Positions 1 to 11,263 of a stretch of DNA of 22,191 nt are shown piece by piece (position 1 is the stretch's first letter; every line of letters begins with the position of its first letter). This DNA is from Hymenopellis radicata (Eukaryota > Basidiomycota > Agaricomycetes > Agaricales > Physalacriaceae). A program made the position numbers and the translations under genes. The notes under the pieces were generated by a model. That model worked only from the letters and a program-made list of their open reading frames with translations, was not told the DNA's origin and did not search any database. The DNA lies in the NCBI GenBank assembly GCA_015501595.1, contig JADNRX010000794.1, positions 1-22,191 of the forward strand, written 5' to 3'.

Positions 1-76
1 TGTCGTCCCGTGCGAGAAAGTAATACCCTATCTGCTCCCAGACGTCCATCGGAAACAGGTTGGGGTGGAAAGACAT
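1..76 (-). CDS. F-box-like protein, N-terminal fragment cut by window edge
   Basis: Reading leftwards from an ATG at 76, the frame stays open for 25 codons to the window edge. It begins MSFHPNLFPMDVWEQIGYYF. The pattern of a Pro, hydrophobic residues and DVWEQIGYY resembles the opening helix of basidiomycete F-box-like proteins, which often start with a P-x-D-V/I-W-x-x-I motif. F-box proteins act as substrate adaptors of SCF ubiquitin ligases, and fungal genomes hold many copies of unknown target. The match is short and no leucine-rich repeat region is visible, so the family call is tentative. The ATG is not preceded by an in-frame stop within the nearest codons, so an upstream exon is possible. 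Confidence 0.42.
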   Translation of the reverse strand, partial: MSFHPNLFPMDVWEQIGYYFLARDD

Positions 77-2035
77 CGCAGCAGCGGGGAGAGTGAGTAC
101 CCAAGACTCCCGTCAAGTAGCACCGGTATTTGAGGGTAACGAAATGCGAAAGTACGAGATGCATCAAAGCGGGGAAGTTTACGAGTACGTGATCGCCGTG
201 GCTTCTATTTTGGCAGAGGCTCACACAGGTTGAAGGACCTGAATATGTGATTGGGCAGTGCTTGGCATGCTTCCCGCCAAATGGGTGGCTGGAGCTAATT
301 TGCGAGGAAGTCAGCTTCCAGCCAAGGTCGAACTTGGCGCGACAAGACTCACCGCCGTGCGTCAAGGTCAAAAGCAAGAGGGAAAGGTTCGGATATTACA
401 TCCGACCGCCGCAGGCACATCGGCTTTTACCGGGAGGTTCTGATTGCCCTGGACGGACCCTGCTCCTCAGTTTGAAATTCGACTGCGATGACATCCTCCG
501 CTTGCTTAACTGTTGAGAAATACTATCACAGCTACCAAAGTTCACTGTGTCGCACAACCAGAGAAGAAGGACATTCACCGTCTTTTGAGAGGTGCCTCGC
601 AAATGAGCTCGTGAGCATTTTGACGCGCTTGACACGGATTTCAATCTCAGTCGGCAACATTCAAGTTCATCGAAGCCCTTTCAGGACATGTGAGTCGGCG
701 TAGAAGCAACAGTGAGATGAAGTCGGAGCCCTAGAACACTCCGCCGCAGGAATACAGATTTGCCGTGCGCTCGAGAGGCGCCGTGGAACAAATAACACGC
801 CGAACTTTCAGCTCGCCTCGGGCTGCACAGGAGTCTCATCAATCAACTCTGACTGCGTGTGAGTGTTCGACATTCTTCTGAAGGCGTATTCTCAGCAGAT
901 ACATCCGCCTTTTGTATAGAAAGACGTAAGTATACTGGCGAGGAGAAGAGTTCCAGCCTCACACGCATACCCAAGGAGAAGGGTTCACCGCATGGCTCTT
1001 AAATGTCGTTACATTCATCAACTCCAACGCAACTATCGGCGCACTTGGATTGCTCCGTCCCGCGATATTCCGCGAAGCTCGTCAACCAAGCGCAGCAAAT
1101 TGCTTATTGGAGACATTGGCCCCTTGTGAGACATTCATTATTTGACGCCTTCAAGCTCTCTCAGGCTCTACTGTGCGCATCATTGATGACACTGTGTACA
1201 TACGAAAGTGCACAAAGTCTCGTCGAACTTCACAGGGCACTCACAGTACATCAAATTCGAATCGACATACGTTGATGAACATCAGGATTTGATGTGCGGG
1301 ATGTATTACTACAGGTCATCATTTAGTGATCCCCAGGTTCGCGTCTGGACGGCAGCGGGGATACTGTATACCGTGGTCCTGACACGATGTGAACGTATGG
1401 ACTGAAGGAGAAACTTCACGTACAAAATTCCATCGTGGTGCTCGAGAATGTAACGATGCCGTCTTAGAGATACACAATGGAATGCCGACTCCCGGAGTCC
1501 GGACGTGAACGCGCCAACGTCACGAGATGATCGGCGTAGAGCGCCACACAAGCCCTTTTTGATAGACCGTTAAACGATCGCGATCAGGTTAAAATGACAT
1601 ACAAATCGGGATCACCGAAACAAACGTACGGATAACGCGCGAAAGCCTATTTTGCCCCATGTGCCGCGCACGCCAAATTCCTTGCGAGATTTCGTCAAGA
1701 TATGATAACTAACAGTAAACCGGATCTAACATACGTGCTGCCATCACGAGATCACTTAAAGGCTAACTTAAGTTGTCAGGGAGATGGATAGATAATCTTC
1801 TATGAATAGTTTACCAGGATTTGCAGGAAGGAAGATGACATAGGCGGACTCGAAGGTGTTGATACACTCCTTGAGCTTGATTAATTGAGTACTGTCAGGT
1901 ACAATCACTAGTGACAGGGGAGAACACGTTATGTTTTGTATGCAGGAGGGCGCTAGGAAGTACACAAGCTCCGGATGCCTTCATGATAGGGCTAGAGCAG
2001 AACTTGCACGGGCATCGATATCAAACAGCCGTAGT
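77..2035. other. Long gap without recognisable genes
   Basis: About 2 kb between the F-box-like start and the 3' end of the aldo/keto reductase. Both neighbours are on the minus strand. The open frames here (for example 488-703 and 1003-1275 on the plus strand) show no family motif, no signal peptide and no clear exon chain. The part nearest position 77 would hold the promoter of the F-box-like gene. I see no repeat array, tRNA or transposon ends. Confidence 0.4.
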
Positions 2036-3322
2036 TCACGGACACGTCGTCGGGTCCCAGTCCGTCACTAAACCTACGTTCGGGCTTAGAAGTGACATGC
2101 CATATCACAAAAGTGAAACTTACCTTCGTCAAGTCCGTCTAACCCGATGAGCTCATCCTCACTCAACTCAAAATCGAAAATATCCGTATTCGACACGACG
2201 CGTTTCTTCGAGCTCGATTTGGGTAGCGCGACGTATCCCTTTTGAAGGGAGTAGCGCAGTAGTACCTGGGCCGGCTCCTTGCCGTACTTCTTCGCGAGGG
2301 CTTGTATCGACGGGTGATTAAAACGCATTCCGCGAACAAGAGGCGCCCAGGCCTACAGGGGGACGTCAGTAACGACGAAGCACGGATGGACGAGACAGCT
2401 TAATCGATGCTATCATGAACGACAAACAAGCTCAGAAACACACCTCTAATGCGATATCATGTCCCTTGCAAAACGTCACTATCTCCTGACGGACCTGGAA
2501 GGGATGCAAGTCGATCTAGATGGTGGCAGAAGACATGAGCCTGAAAGTCGCTTCAAGTACATGAAAATTTGTTACCTGGTGGACAGTCGGAACTGGTAGG
2601 CCCTCACCAATCAGATCTTGCATATGTCTGATGCCGAAGGTGCTAATTCCAGCAGACCTAATCAAGCCATCGTTCTGAACGTCACATATTGCTCTCCAGC
2701 AGTCCTTCCTCGCCTGTGCACCTCCGAGGGGTCCATGGATCAAATACAAATCAATGTACCCCAATTGACACGCGTCGAGAGAGCGCTGGATCGCCTTCTT
2801 TGTGTGCTCGTAGCCTCCGTTAATTTTGAGCTTTGTGGTGTAGAAGACCTCAGACCGTGGAAGGGAAGTGGCCTTGCAGTAGTCGAGAATAGCGCTGCCG
2901 ACTTCCTTTTTCGTTTTCATACCACTCTGCTGAATCCTGTAGGCAGAAACGCGTTAGATGGGAGGACTCTCATTGATGCAAAGGGCGTCTACACACGATG
3001 TGGCGATAACCAGACTGCCAATCGCGAAATGGTCTTAGATTAATGAAATCGGTATCGATGCACTCCTCGAGAGGCGCACCTCTAAAGCCCACATAACTGC
3101 GTTGTATGCATCCTGGCCGTCCAATTCATACGTGCCTATCTCAAGTTTAGGACTTTATCATATGACGGGCGTCATGGAGTGCTGGGCCTACCGAAGCCGA
3201 GCCTTGGAATCTCGTGTCCATCACGCAACTAGAAAAAACATGAATGAGTGGTCACTGGGGCCGACATAACGCCGATAACAGACTTTGAGTTTTGATCCAA
3301 GAGACAACTTCTTCGTGGACAT
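2036..3322 (-). CDS. Aldo/keto reductase, eight exons, one extra base in exon 5
   Basis: NADPH-dependent aldo/keto reductase (AKR) of about 282 residues, a normal length for the family, acting on an aldehyde or ketone in the cytosol. Exons on the minus strand: 3322-3284, 3228-3192, 3135-3080, 3014-2997 (18 nt), 2936-2576, 2515-2444, 2352-2124, 2073-2036, all with GT-AG introns of 50-91 nt. The start is the ATG that opens MSTKKLSL and splices in phase to LRDGHEIPRLGFG. The catalytic tetrad is visible: Asp51 (GYRHIDSA, across an exon join), Tyr56 (EWYENE), Lys85 (YTTKLK) and His117 (LYLIHGP). The C-terminal cofactor part has PKSSSKKRV, and the protein ends in DWDPTTCP. Exon 5 is 361 nt, one more than phase allows. 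The excess lies in a run of five T (A on the coding strand) at 2907-2911, between WYENEK and EVGSAIL. It is either an inactivating frameshift or a base-calling error. Substrate is unknown. Confidence 0.9.
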
Positions 3323-5121
3323 CGTGATACCCGACCTTCTAGTGACGGCAGTGAAGCCTCGACAAAGGATTCTAAAAGAGTCGGTGGTGGTTTTGGAAAG
3401 AGTTGCAATCATGAGGTCACGTCGATCATGTCGCTGATGCGATGGGGCGGCTATCCGATTCGGCAGCGATTCGGAAAAGTATGTGTGCGTGCCTATCGAT
3501 ATCTCGTGCTTTGAAGTGTAAGTACTTACTAGTACTACAGAGACCGACTGCATGGATGCCGAAATGACGTCGCCGTTCAAATTCCTTCAGTACTGAGATT
3601 GGCATGCTTTGAACAAGCCCAAGACCTTCCAACAACTCCGGACTGCTCAAATGTCTTTAAATAAGTGTATGTGCATGTTTCGGTGGCAGATTTTGGATAG
3701 TACCTTTTAACCTGTTAAGAGGAAGCAAAAAGACGGGCCAAACAACACTGGCATGGACGTACTCGTTCATATTCTGGCCATGCACGAGACCGTCCGCTTT
3801 TCTGATAGTGCGTTGTATATCGCTTGTCAAGTTCATCCCCACTGGACAGATCGCCTTGTACCTAACTTCGGAGGAAGCTCTGGTAAGCTGCTAACGATAG
3901 CGTTACTACTCACGCACCGTAGAAAGCCATTTCGTTTAATCGACCATGGTAGAGCATTCGCTGAGTGTTGCGACAATCTGGCAATGACTGCCGCATTGCC
4001 GTGAGGTAATATGGCGTGGTTGGCGGTCTATTCTCATCTTCCTCGCCGCCGCTGCCTATGGATGGCAGACACGTAGAGTCAATGAATATCTGGGTGCTAT
4101 ATGCGCGTACCTGGAGTTACGACATCCTATCTCGTCCGTTGAAGCCTTTTTGGGGCGAAAATTCGTTGCTCCTTCGTATCAGGGAAGAAAGTCGCCATTC
4201 AAGCGGGATTGAGCATCGTCGTAGCAGTAGTGGTCGTGAAAAAGCACAAGGCGTCCAGATTAAAAGGGCGCGCCTATCGACTTTCATTTTGTTTTACCTT
4301 GACAGTGTCCTCTCGGCCATCTCGCAAGGAACGATAGCACGCACGAAGGAGATGGCGGCATTGTGTCATTGTGTCACATCTCACATGACCGTGTCTGCCG
4401 TGACAGCTGAGGTAATCACTTAGATCTCTGTCCACAACCATGACCTGACCTGGAGACTCCCATACAGCGGAGAAACAGAAAGGTTTTTCCCTCTCTTACT
4501 TGAACGCGGGAGTAAATTGAGTCTCTACAGTCCTTTCTTCATAACCTTCCTTCGCAAGTCTGCAGGTCGAATGGGAACAGTTTTCTTAGCTTAGAATACG
4601 ACTGAAGTCATGCACATCGTTCTCCTCGTCGGCTACCATCCCCGCAGAAATGTTCGGTCCTCCTCCAAGGATCTACGCCCGGAACCCTGCTCCCGAAACT
4701 TGTACTATCCCGTGTCTTCCGCCGTCGCCCAATAGCCACCAAAGCAACTTAAGTTCAGAGTTCTGCGTCACTGTTTACCTTTAGAGGCACGTCGTGCCAC
4801 GACTGACAGGCAAATCAATATCCGGGACATGACTTGGAACAGCATTTTCCGCTTTCTCGACGGATGTGCCAATGGGGAGGATGTACGGCGAGAAGTAAAG
4901 GTATGTGTATATTCTTACTTGTCATGCAATACAAGCTAACGAGAGAACCCGGTACTAGAGCTGAGGCGCCATCCCCTGCGGCTCTCCTTTCCGTTCCGAC
5001 GACAAGCAGTTCATTTAAATGTTGTGGTCCCTATCCTTCAATATAATTACTTACATCACAACAGGAACTGGCAGCTAGTCAGCATCACCGACCTTGGTTC
5101 CTTTCTTCTTCGACGCCCACA
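3323..5121. other. Gap without a recognisable gene
   Basis: Between the start codons of the minus-strand reductase and the plus-strand glycosyltransferase-like gene, so it must contain both promoters. A plus-strand frame from about 3986 to 4209 (containing ILIFLAAAAYGWQTRR) reads smoothly for some 70 codons but matches no family I know and has no ATG in place. A short frame with ATG at 4829 (MTWNSIFRFLDGC) runs into a GTATGT donor-like site near 4900 with no convincing next exon. Neither is called as a gene. Confidence 0.35.
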
Positions 5122-6973
5122 ATGAGACGCCCTCCTGGCCCTCTTTTCTCAACTCTCCTTGTTGCTTTTTTCTTCTACGTCGCTCGTTCATCTCCTTCAG
5201 ACCCATTCTTGTTCGACAACGTCCCGCCTTCATTCGCCCAAGACACCTCTGGGTCCAACTCTTCCCCGCCGTCCGGGTTTCAAAATGATTCCAACTATTA
5301 TTCCCCTGTGGCGCCGAAAATTACGATCATTAACCTCTTCCGTAATCCGTCACGTCCGCAGTTCCATCTTCCAAATTTCATGGCGTCTGTCCGCGCCAAC
5401 CCAGAGATTAATTTCCTGCTGATCAAATACACACAAGAGTCAGAAGAACAGGATGGCAAAGGTTGCATGGCCGTTCCAGGTCTTGGGGAAACACTTAATG
5501 CGAGGGAGGTTTGCCTCGGCGTCGATGAATATTGGAGCATGCATGCGGAGTGGATCTGCGCGCGGTGGAACGATTGCGCGGAAGGGGACATCGAGCTCTT
5601 GAAGGGCAAGATGAAAGCCCGGGCGAACGTTGACATGGTGATGTCTATCTATGTTGGGTGGCGGAGCCGTGCTCAATGTGTTCATAGTACAACGCCTTCT
5701 TTCGACCATTTCGAGCGGCCATCTTGTCTCGTTGGGTTGATCCTCGCACGCTGATCTGGGGCATTACCGATCTAGATGAAATGTGGGGAAGGTAATGGGC
5801 GTTTTTCTTTCACTGGTCTATTGAACTAACCGTATTGGTGTAGTTTCGACAGGATGTGTACGTCTTTGTCTTGCGTTTGTCTTACCGCTATACTCTGACT
5901 TTTCGTCAGTCCCATGGGATCTCGCACCCTCTTTCGACGTTATCGCCTCAGCGTCACCCAATCAGTGGGACGACAACATTCTCGTCTTCACTCCAGGCCA
6001 CATGGTCTTCTACCGCAACGCCCCGGACGTCGTATCCACTCTCATGAACATGCCCAACTTTCGACCCATGGCCGCGTTCATGCAAGACCCATTCCTATCC
6101 TACATCGCTGACGAGGCTGAATGGTCGCACTACACCATCCTCAACACGAACCTGACATTCCTCACATTCCCGGCCATGATCAGAACCGATGGTCACATCA
6201 GTACGTGCGATGGTGTGTTCGGATTTGACAACATTGGCAAGAAGCAAACACGGCCATACCCTCTCAGAGGACGGATCTGAAAAGCAGTCCATGTTGACGC
6301 TTGGGCAACGGCAGGAGTTCATACAGGCTGTCAAGGATCAACGAGCCCGAACGAAGGGCCATAGATCAGGCCAGCGACCGCAGACATTCACAAGTCTGGG
6401 GCATGAGTACGAAGTGACCTTGCAGGGGGGATCATACACCCGGTGGCTCTGGTTCTCGCAGGAGTACTCTGTGCACTACTCGCCCAATTACAGTCGGGTC
6501 CCCAGATACGATGTGAACAGGTGTGTTTCTTGTTTTCAGATATTCTGCGAAGGTCTTATTTTTGACCATCCAGGTATCTCATGCGTCGCGCGCCGAATGG
6601 ACCTGTCACGGAGCGCGTTGAACCGAATCCGCCAATACTCGTTCCTATCACGTCCGATGCGACACAAGGGCAAGACGAGTGGAATAACATACGAATTGGG
6701 GAGGCGTTGTACACTCATTTCCAGATGGAGAAATATCAAGGTAAGTAGCAAGTCTTCCTCCATGGATGCGTCGGCCTCTGACGGAACGGGATTTTAGTGT
6801 ACTGGCCTTTACCTGAAGATCCGCTGAAGCCTGACGAGTATATGTTCATGGATCGCTACACAGGCGTCGAGATCTGGGACTCGTACGGACGGGTGAAGTT
6901 TTTCGAGTTTGTTGGATTTAGACAGGGAGGACGAAAACATGATATAAGCCCGTTCTATGCACAAACCGTCTGA
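5122..6973 (+). CDS. Glycosyltransferase-like protein (DUF6625-like), seven exons, intact
   Basis: A 506-residue protein, likely an enzyme of the secretory pathway. Exons: 5122-5637, 5688-5791, 5844-5857 (14 nt), 5910-6200, 6268-6520, 6574-6740, 6798-6973; every junction keeps phase and every intron is GT-AG (50-67 nt). The start has a good context (cacaATG) and opens a hydrophobic stretch, residues 8-22, that suits a signal peptide or type II anchor. A conserved opening strand (TIINLFRNPS) is followed by ANPEINFLLIKYT. Residues 178-206 hold FRPFRAAILSRW and the acidic motif TDLDEMWG (Asp200, Asp202), which resembles the metal- and sugar-nucleotide-binding DxD of glycosyltransferases. Then come FDRMFPWDLAPSFDV and FTPGHMVFYRN. 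I recall this order from DUF6625-type fungal proteins; the sugar and acceptor cannot be told. The 14-nt exon encodes FDRM between split codons. No defect is seen. Confidence 0.85.
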
Positions 6974-7928
6974 GGGATTGCCTGTCCTCAATGAACGTTG
7001 CTATTACCGACTAGAGTTGCCGTCGAGGACAATTTGGGATAGATACGTATTCTGAATTTATTAGATGCAGATTAGATGATAGTTAGACTTCTATCTCATA
7101 TGAATAGTACCCAGGAAGCTCCTCGCATTATATCTTGTTCTACTGTTTCTCTCCTTTCAGTCACCCAGGATCGTCTTCCTCTATGTTGCGAAGACGTTGA
7201 ATGTACTATGTGAAAGTCCTCGTCCGGAGAAAGTGGCTTCCGACATACCAAATTACGCAGCAGAAAAGTACTTTAATGATCATGTCTGCAGCATAGACTA
7301 TTTCTACGGTTAATTTAAACTTTGACCACGAACTGTGGCCAATTTCTCTGCCGGCCTGCCGACTTTGGATGGCCAAGACGGAGATCTTCGCTTCACCGAG
7401 GCCCGTGACGCGGTACGTGAATTACCAGCCGTAAGAGTACTACAGTACTTGCCGCCAACTAAGACCTGTAGATGTGTCCGGACCACACCTATTCTTCTGT
7501 CGCGCAGTGTCTGTTATTATTAACGCGTTCTTTGGAGAGGAAAAGCTGCGTGCGTCACAGGACCTCAATCGGGCTATCCTTCCAAACCACCGCGAGCAGT
7601 CTTCGAAGGTGTATCACAACGTAAGATATACTGTGGATATATCCGGACGTATAATTCTGCGGGATGCTAAATTTCGTTTATATGTATATGCGAAAATAAA
7701 GATATCTCACAGCAAGTCGACAGTGTGAGGCTTCTCTATCGCCATGTTCGTCGGTACATGAGATTAGGTTAGCTCAGCCAGCGAGAACAAGAAGTACCCA
7801 ACCCATACTTATAGGAACATATAGATTAGCGCCAGGATCGTGGAACGTGTGGCCCATATTATGAATACAGCTTGGATACAGCAAACAATTTCTACAAAAT
7901 CAGAGGAGCCGGTAAGGCAGAGGAATCA
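6974..7928. other. Gap with an unidentified possible exon pair
   Basis: Starts with the 3' flank of the glycosyltransferase-like gene and ends at the LINE fragment. In it, a plus-strand frame from 7335 (GLPTLDGQDGDLRFTEARDA) reaches a GTACGT donor near 7412. An acceptor-like CTGTAG near 7472 leads into a frame reading INAFFGEEKLRASQDLNRA and NHREQSSKVYHNVRYTVDI up to about 7660. The composition looks protein-like, but I recognise no family and cannot find a start. It could be a gene relic. Around 7640-7710 the DNA is AT-rich. Confidence 0.3.
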
Positions 7929-8390
7929 CTACGGGACATAGTCTGAGTAGCTGTCCGAGTCGGTGTCGACTAAAGGAGCATGTGCTGCTTGTTGCTTCTT
8001 CAATCCAGGTATCCTTCGGTGCCATGTGCGCACGGCGGGTAATGGCTGCTCAAAGCTCTTGAAGAGCTCCATCGTGTCGCAGATGAGCTTCGCGACAAGC
8101 GGGAGGCACGTGTCCTAAGAAAATAGGTGCGCATAGAAGCACCAAAGCGTCGCCATTGTCGGTCGGCAACCTGGCCAGGTTGAGGTGAGGGAGTTTCGGG
8201 TCGAGGAGAGCAACGGCAGCGGTACGAATGTCCACAAGGTCAGAATCACCGGTACAGATGAGGATCACCTGCTCGGGCGATTCGACAGCCAGACCGCAGA
8301 GCCTGCAGAGTCGGTCGTCGCGAGGAACAAGTGGGCCGAGCATCCTGTGCACACTTTTTCCAAACTTTTTCGATCGGTGTACCAGATTTG
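7929..8390 (-). mobile_element. Non-LTR (LINE) retrotransposon fragment, C-terminal end of the reverse transcriptase ORF
   Basis: On the minus strand the frame contains PRDDRLCRLCGLAVESPEQV, with Cys-x2-Cys and a later Cys (LICTGDSD). This is the zinc-binding tail after the reverse transcriptase domain of fungal LINE elements, which usually reads R-LCR-C...VE(S/D)-E-H-L-EC. It continues through LARLPTDNGDALVLLCAPIF and then, after a +1 shift near 8095-8110, through LVAKLICDTMELFKSFEQPL to DTDSDSYSDYVP and a stop at 7931-7929. The polymerase domain and 5' part are absent, as expected of a 5'-truncated insertion. No poly-A tail or target-site duplication is clear. With a frameshift and no catalytic region it cannot move by itself. 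The upstream limit is uncertain. Confidence 0.72.
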
Positions 8391-9056
8391 GTCATGCACG
8401 GCATTTCGGATCTCCGCCTTTGCAGTCTACAGAGATTCCAACATATTTCGCGTAAAACACACGAAAATAAAGCCACACGCGGTGCGGACTTGGGGGATAA
8501 GGTGGGAGTTTCGACACCCACAGGAGCACATGAGGGTGAAAAGAAGAGCAATTTAATGATCGGCGTTCCCCGAAGGCACAGTCATCCGGATGCCAGCATG
8601 TCGCGCAAGCGATTGCAGTTGGATCCACACTTGATGGGCATTCAGCCACAGCTCCGCCATCCCTCTGCAGTACACCACCATCTCGAGCTTGAGCATCAAT
8701 GCCACGATCGCTATGACCACCGAGAAGAAGGACAATATCAACAGAAAACGTCTTCACTTATTTCTCTTCCCACCACTCTACGTGAGTCCTGACTGTGTCA
8801 GGCTTAGCTTGGCACTCCGCGAGAACCTGCTTCCACTTTGGAGCACACGATACGATGCACGGCAGCTCTCATCTTCTGATGTACGAGGATCCTTTACGTT
8901 CCTTTTCCTCCGACGCGATATTAAAGCATCCCTGCAGGCTGTCGGATGCACACGATTGACACGCGTAATCTGGACTAGTGGAACATGTTTAAAGCACTAG
9001 GGTTTGAGGTGACATTGGTGTTCTCCTCGCCGCCTCTTTCTTAGACTCAATCTCAC
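8391..9056. promoter_or_regulatory. 5' flank of FMO-A, partly similar to the 5' flank of FMO-B
   Basis: No gene is seen here. Close to the FMO-A start the plus strand has TGGACTAGTGGAACATG at 8972-8988, about 70-85 nt before the ATG. The FMO-B 5' flank, read on its own strand, has TGGACTAGCGG at a similar distance. Further up, both carry a CATCC(C)TGCAG stretch. This suggests that the duplication which made the two FMO genes included their proximal promoters. No TATA box stands out. Confidence 0.4.
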
Positions 9057-11263
9057 ATGTTTGATCAGGCCATCGTCGTATTACTTGCTGTCGCTGCTTC
9101 ATTTGGCGTTGTAAAGCTTTCCTGGGACATCTTTCGCCGACGCTTGCTGTCCCTCGAGACATGTATCAATGAGCTACCCATGCTTGGTGTCGCGCCAGGG
9201 CGAAAGATACCGGGAACAGCTGTCATTTGCGGGGGAAGGTTAGTTTTCTTAAGACACTCACTGTTAACTCATTTCCTCTACCAGCGTCGCAGGGCTTTTA
9301 ACGGCCCGTGTATGCCACGATCACTTCGAACATGTCGTCGTTGTCGAAGCTGAGCCTTGGGTCTCTACCGAAGAAGCTCGGGCGGTCCACTCCTGGACAC
9401 AGTCCCACACGCGATCTCGTTTGATCCAGTATCAATCCCTACAAGGTATGTACACTTGATGGAACACACTGTGAATTCTCACCTGGGTATCACTTAGTGA
9501 GCCTAGTTTTCTTGTACCAGGGCCTGCTACGCCTGTTCCCGAACCTCGAACGAGAATGCAAGGCCTCTCAGATCAAGTGTGTACAAGCGATAGTATCACT
9601 ATGGCCACTACTTAACAATCCCTCTAGTGTGGCTCCGGGCGACTTCACATTCCATTTCTGGGCTGGACCTCAAATTTTACCGTATGCCCAATACCTTGGG
9701 AATCTTCCAAAGACTCTGTTTGCATCACGTCCTGCATTGGAGACCCTAATTCGTCGTCTCACGCTCCACTCGGCGGTTTTTCCTAATATTAACCAAACGG
9801 TGGGCACTGTCGTGGGGGTCACCAAGGGCGCATCTAATCCTGGATACCTGCAACAAGTCAGAGTTCGTACAAAGGACGGCGAAGTGAATATCGATGCTGC
9901 GCTCGTTGTTGGTTCGTTAGCGTTTTAATACATTCCTTTGTTCAGCGGTTGATAATTTTCCCGATAGACTGCACCGGAAGCACCCAAGGGAGCATTAAAT
10001 GGCTTCCGCGCGCTGGATTTGGCAGCACACGCCATGCAGAACAACTGTCTCTCGATGTGCTGAAGGTCAGCTTCGATCCAAAGATAAGGTACTCAACAAT
10101 TCGTTGTGTCGTCACTTCGTCGTTGGCGCAGCGTCTTCCTGTCCCCGGGGATTCGATAACCACGACGGCGGTATATTCACTCTGGTTGCTGATACGCTCA
10201 TGGATTCCCGTTATTTGGCTTGTGTGAAGTACGAGGGAAATTCCGGTGAGTTGCGTCTAAATCCAATCTTGATCTGACGATTTAAGACTTACCAATTATC
10301 CTCCCTAGTCTTGATATGCTGTGGCGCCCGTGGGTCGGAAAGTCTTCCTGTTGATCTCGCTGGTGTTCGGGATCACGTAGCCGCGATTCACGTTACTCAT
10401 CCAATTCCTGATTGGTTCTGGGGGTTTCTTAAGATGTTAAACGAGGTGGAGGACACAATGACCCATAGTTCGGTCTGCGTTCGTAAGTCTTCACGGTGTC
10501 CCTTTGTTCCAAGACTTACAACGAACTGCCAGCCCCTTCCTTCTGGACCCACTATGAGAACGCCACGAATTTGCCTTCGAATTGGATCGCAATCGGTGAC
10601 AGCGTTGCTCGCATAAATCCTGTATTTGGGTAGGATTCCAAGTCAGACGTAGCCTGAATGCTAACCACGGACAATCTTTTCAGGCAAGGCTGTCCAAAGG
10701 TGCTGTTAGGCGTTTCATGCTTGAACTCTCTCCTCCATGCCGCGGACAAGGCTAGTGAACAGCAAAAGAAGACTAGGAGTCTGCCGTCCGACTTCTCGTG
10801 TCGATTCTTCAGGATGCAGGCGGCGAAGATCGCACCACTGTGGCAAGTTATAAGATTTCTCGTTACTTCCAGCTCACAGTATTTGTGCAGGGATACGCCC
10901 AAGAGCATTGGTATCAACTCAATCCACAATGTCGTCTATTCATCGCTAATCTTCTACCTGGCAGACTACGGTTTCACGACTACCATACCTATCGCTGGTG
11001 AAACCCTCGAGCTAGGATCATTCCGTCGATGGTTTATCCGCCAACTACAACTACTTTCCACTACTGTACGTACTGCAAGCCTCAATCGGCGACGATTATA
11101 CTAAGATGGTTCCTCTCAGGATCAGCAAGCGGGTTCCCTCCTTTGGCACGGCCAGATGATGCTGAACAGTACTTCCATCGACGCCCTTCATCCGATCCTG
11201 CTTGCCAAGATCTTATGGTTTGCTTTCAAAAATCGCTACTTCGCCAACTTCAAGGCTGTCTGA
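9057..11263 (+). CDS. FAD-dependent monooxygenase FMO-A, membrane-anchored, ten exons, one missing base
   Basis: Flavoprotein monooxygenase or oxidoreductase of about 574 residues. Exons: 9057-9238, 9285-9445, 9498-9576, 9628-9911, 9968-10245, 10309-10482, 10533-10629, 10684-10846, 10904-11065, 11120-11263. Only the donor/acceptor pair of the eighth intron is doubtful. Residues 5-20 form a hydrophobic N-terminal segment (IVVLLAVAASFGVV) that probably anchors it to a membrane. The Rossmann motif GGSVAGLLTA at 59-68 binds the FAD ADP moiety, with an acidic strand end (VVVVEAE). DCTGS lies near 236, and the second flavin motif AIGDS near 408, followed by NPVFGQGCPKVLLG. Exon 5 is one base short: the frame breaks in CCCCGGGG at 10143-10150, between LAQRLPVPG and FDNHDGG. 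FMO-B reads PIPGGFQN there, so one G is missing. It is a paralogue of FMO-B with identical exon 2 and 3 lengths. Substrate is unknown; neighbours suggest a prenylated aromatic. Confidence 0.82.

Noticed and set aside
3986..4209. Plus-strand frame with ILIFLAAAAYGWQTRR, possible membrane protein
   Set aside because: No start codon, no exon partners and no known family; could be chance.
4829..5046. Short gene with ATG at 4829 and a GTATGT donor
   Set aside because: No downstream exon continues it in a convincing way, and it would sit in the promoter of the glycosyltransferase-like gene.
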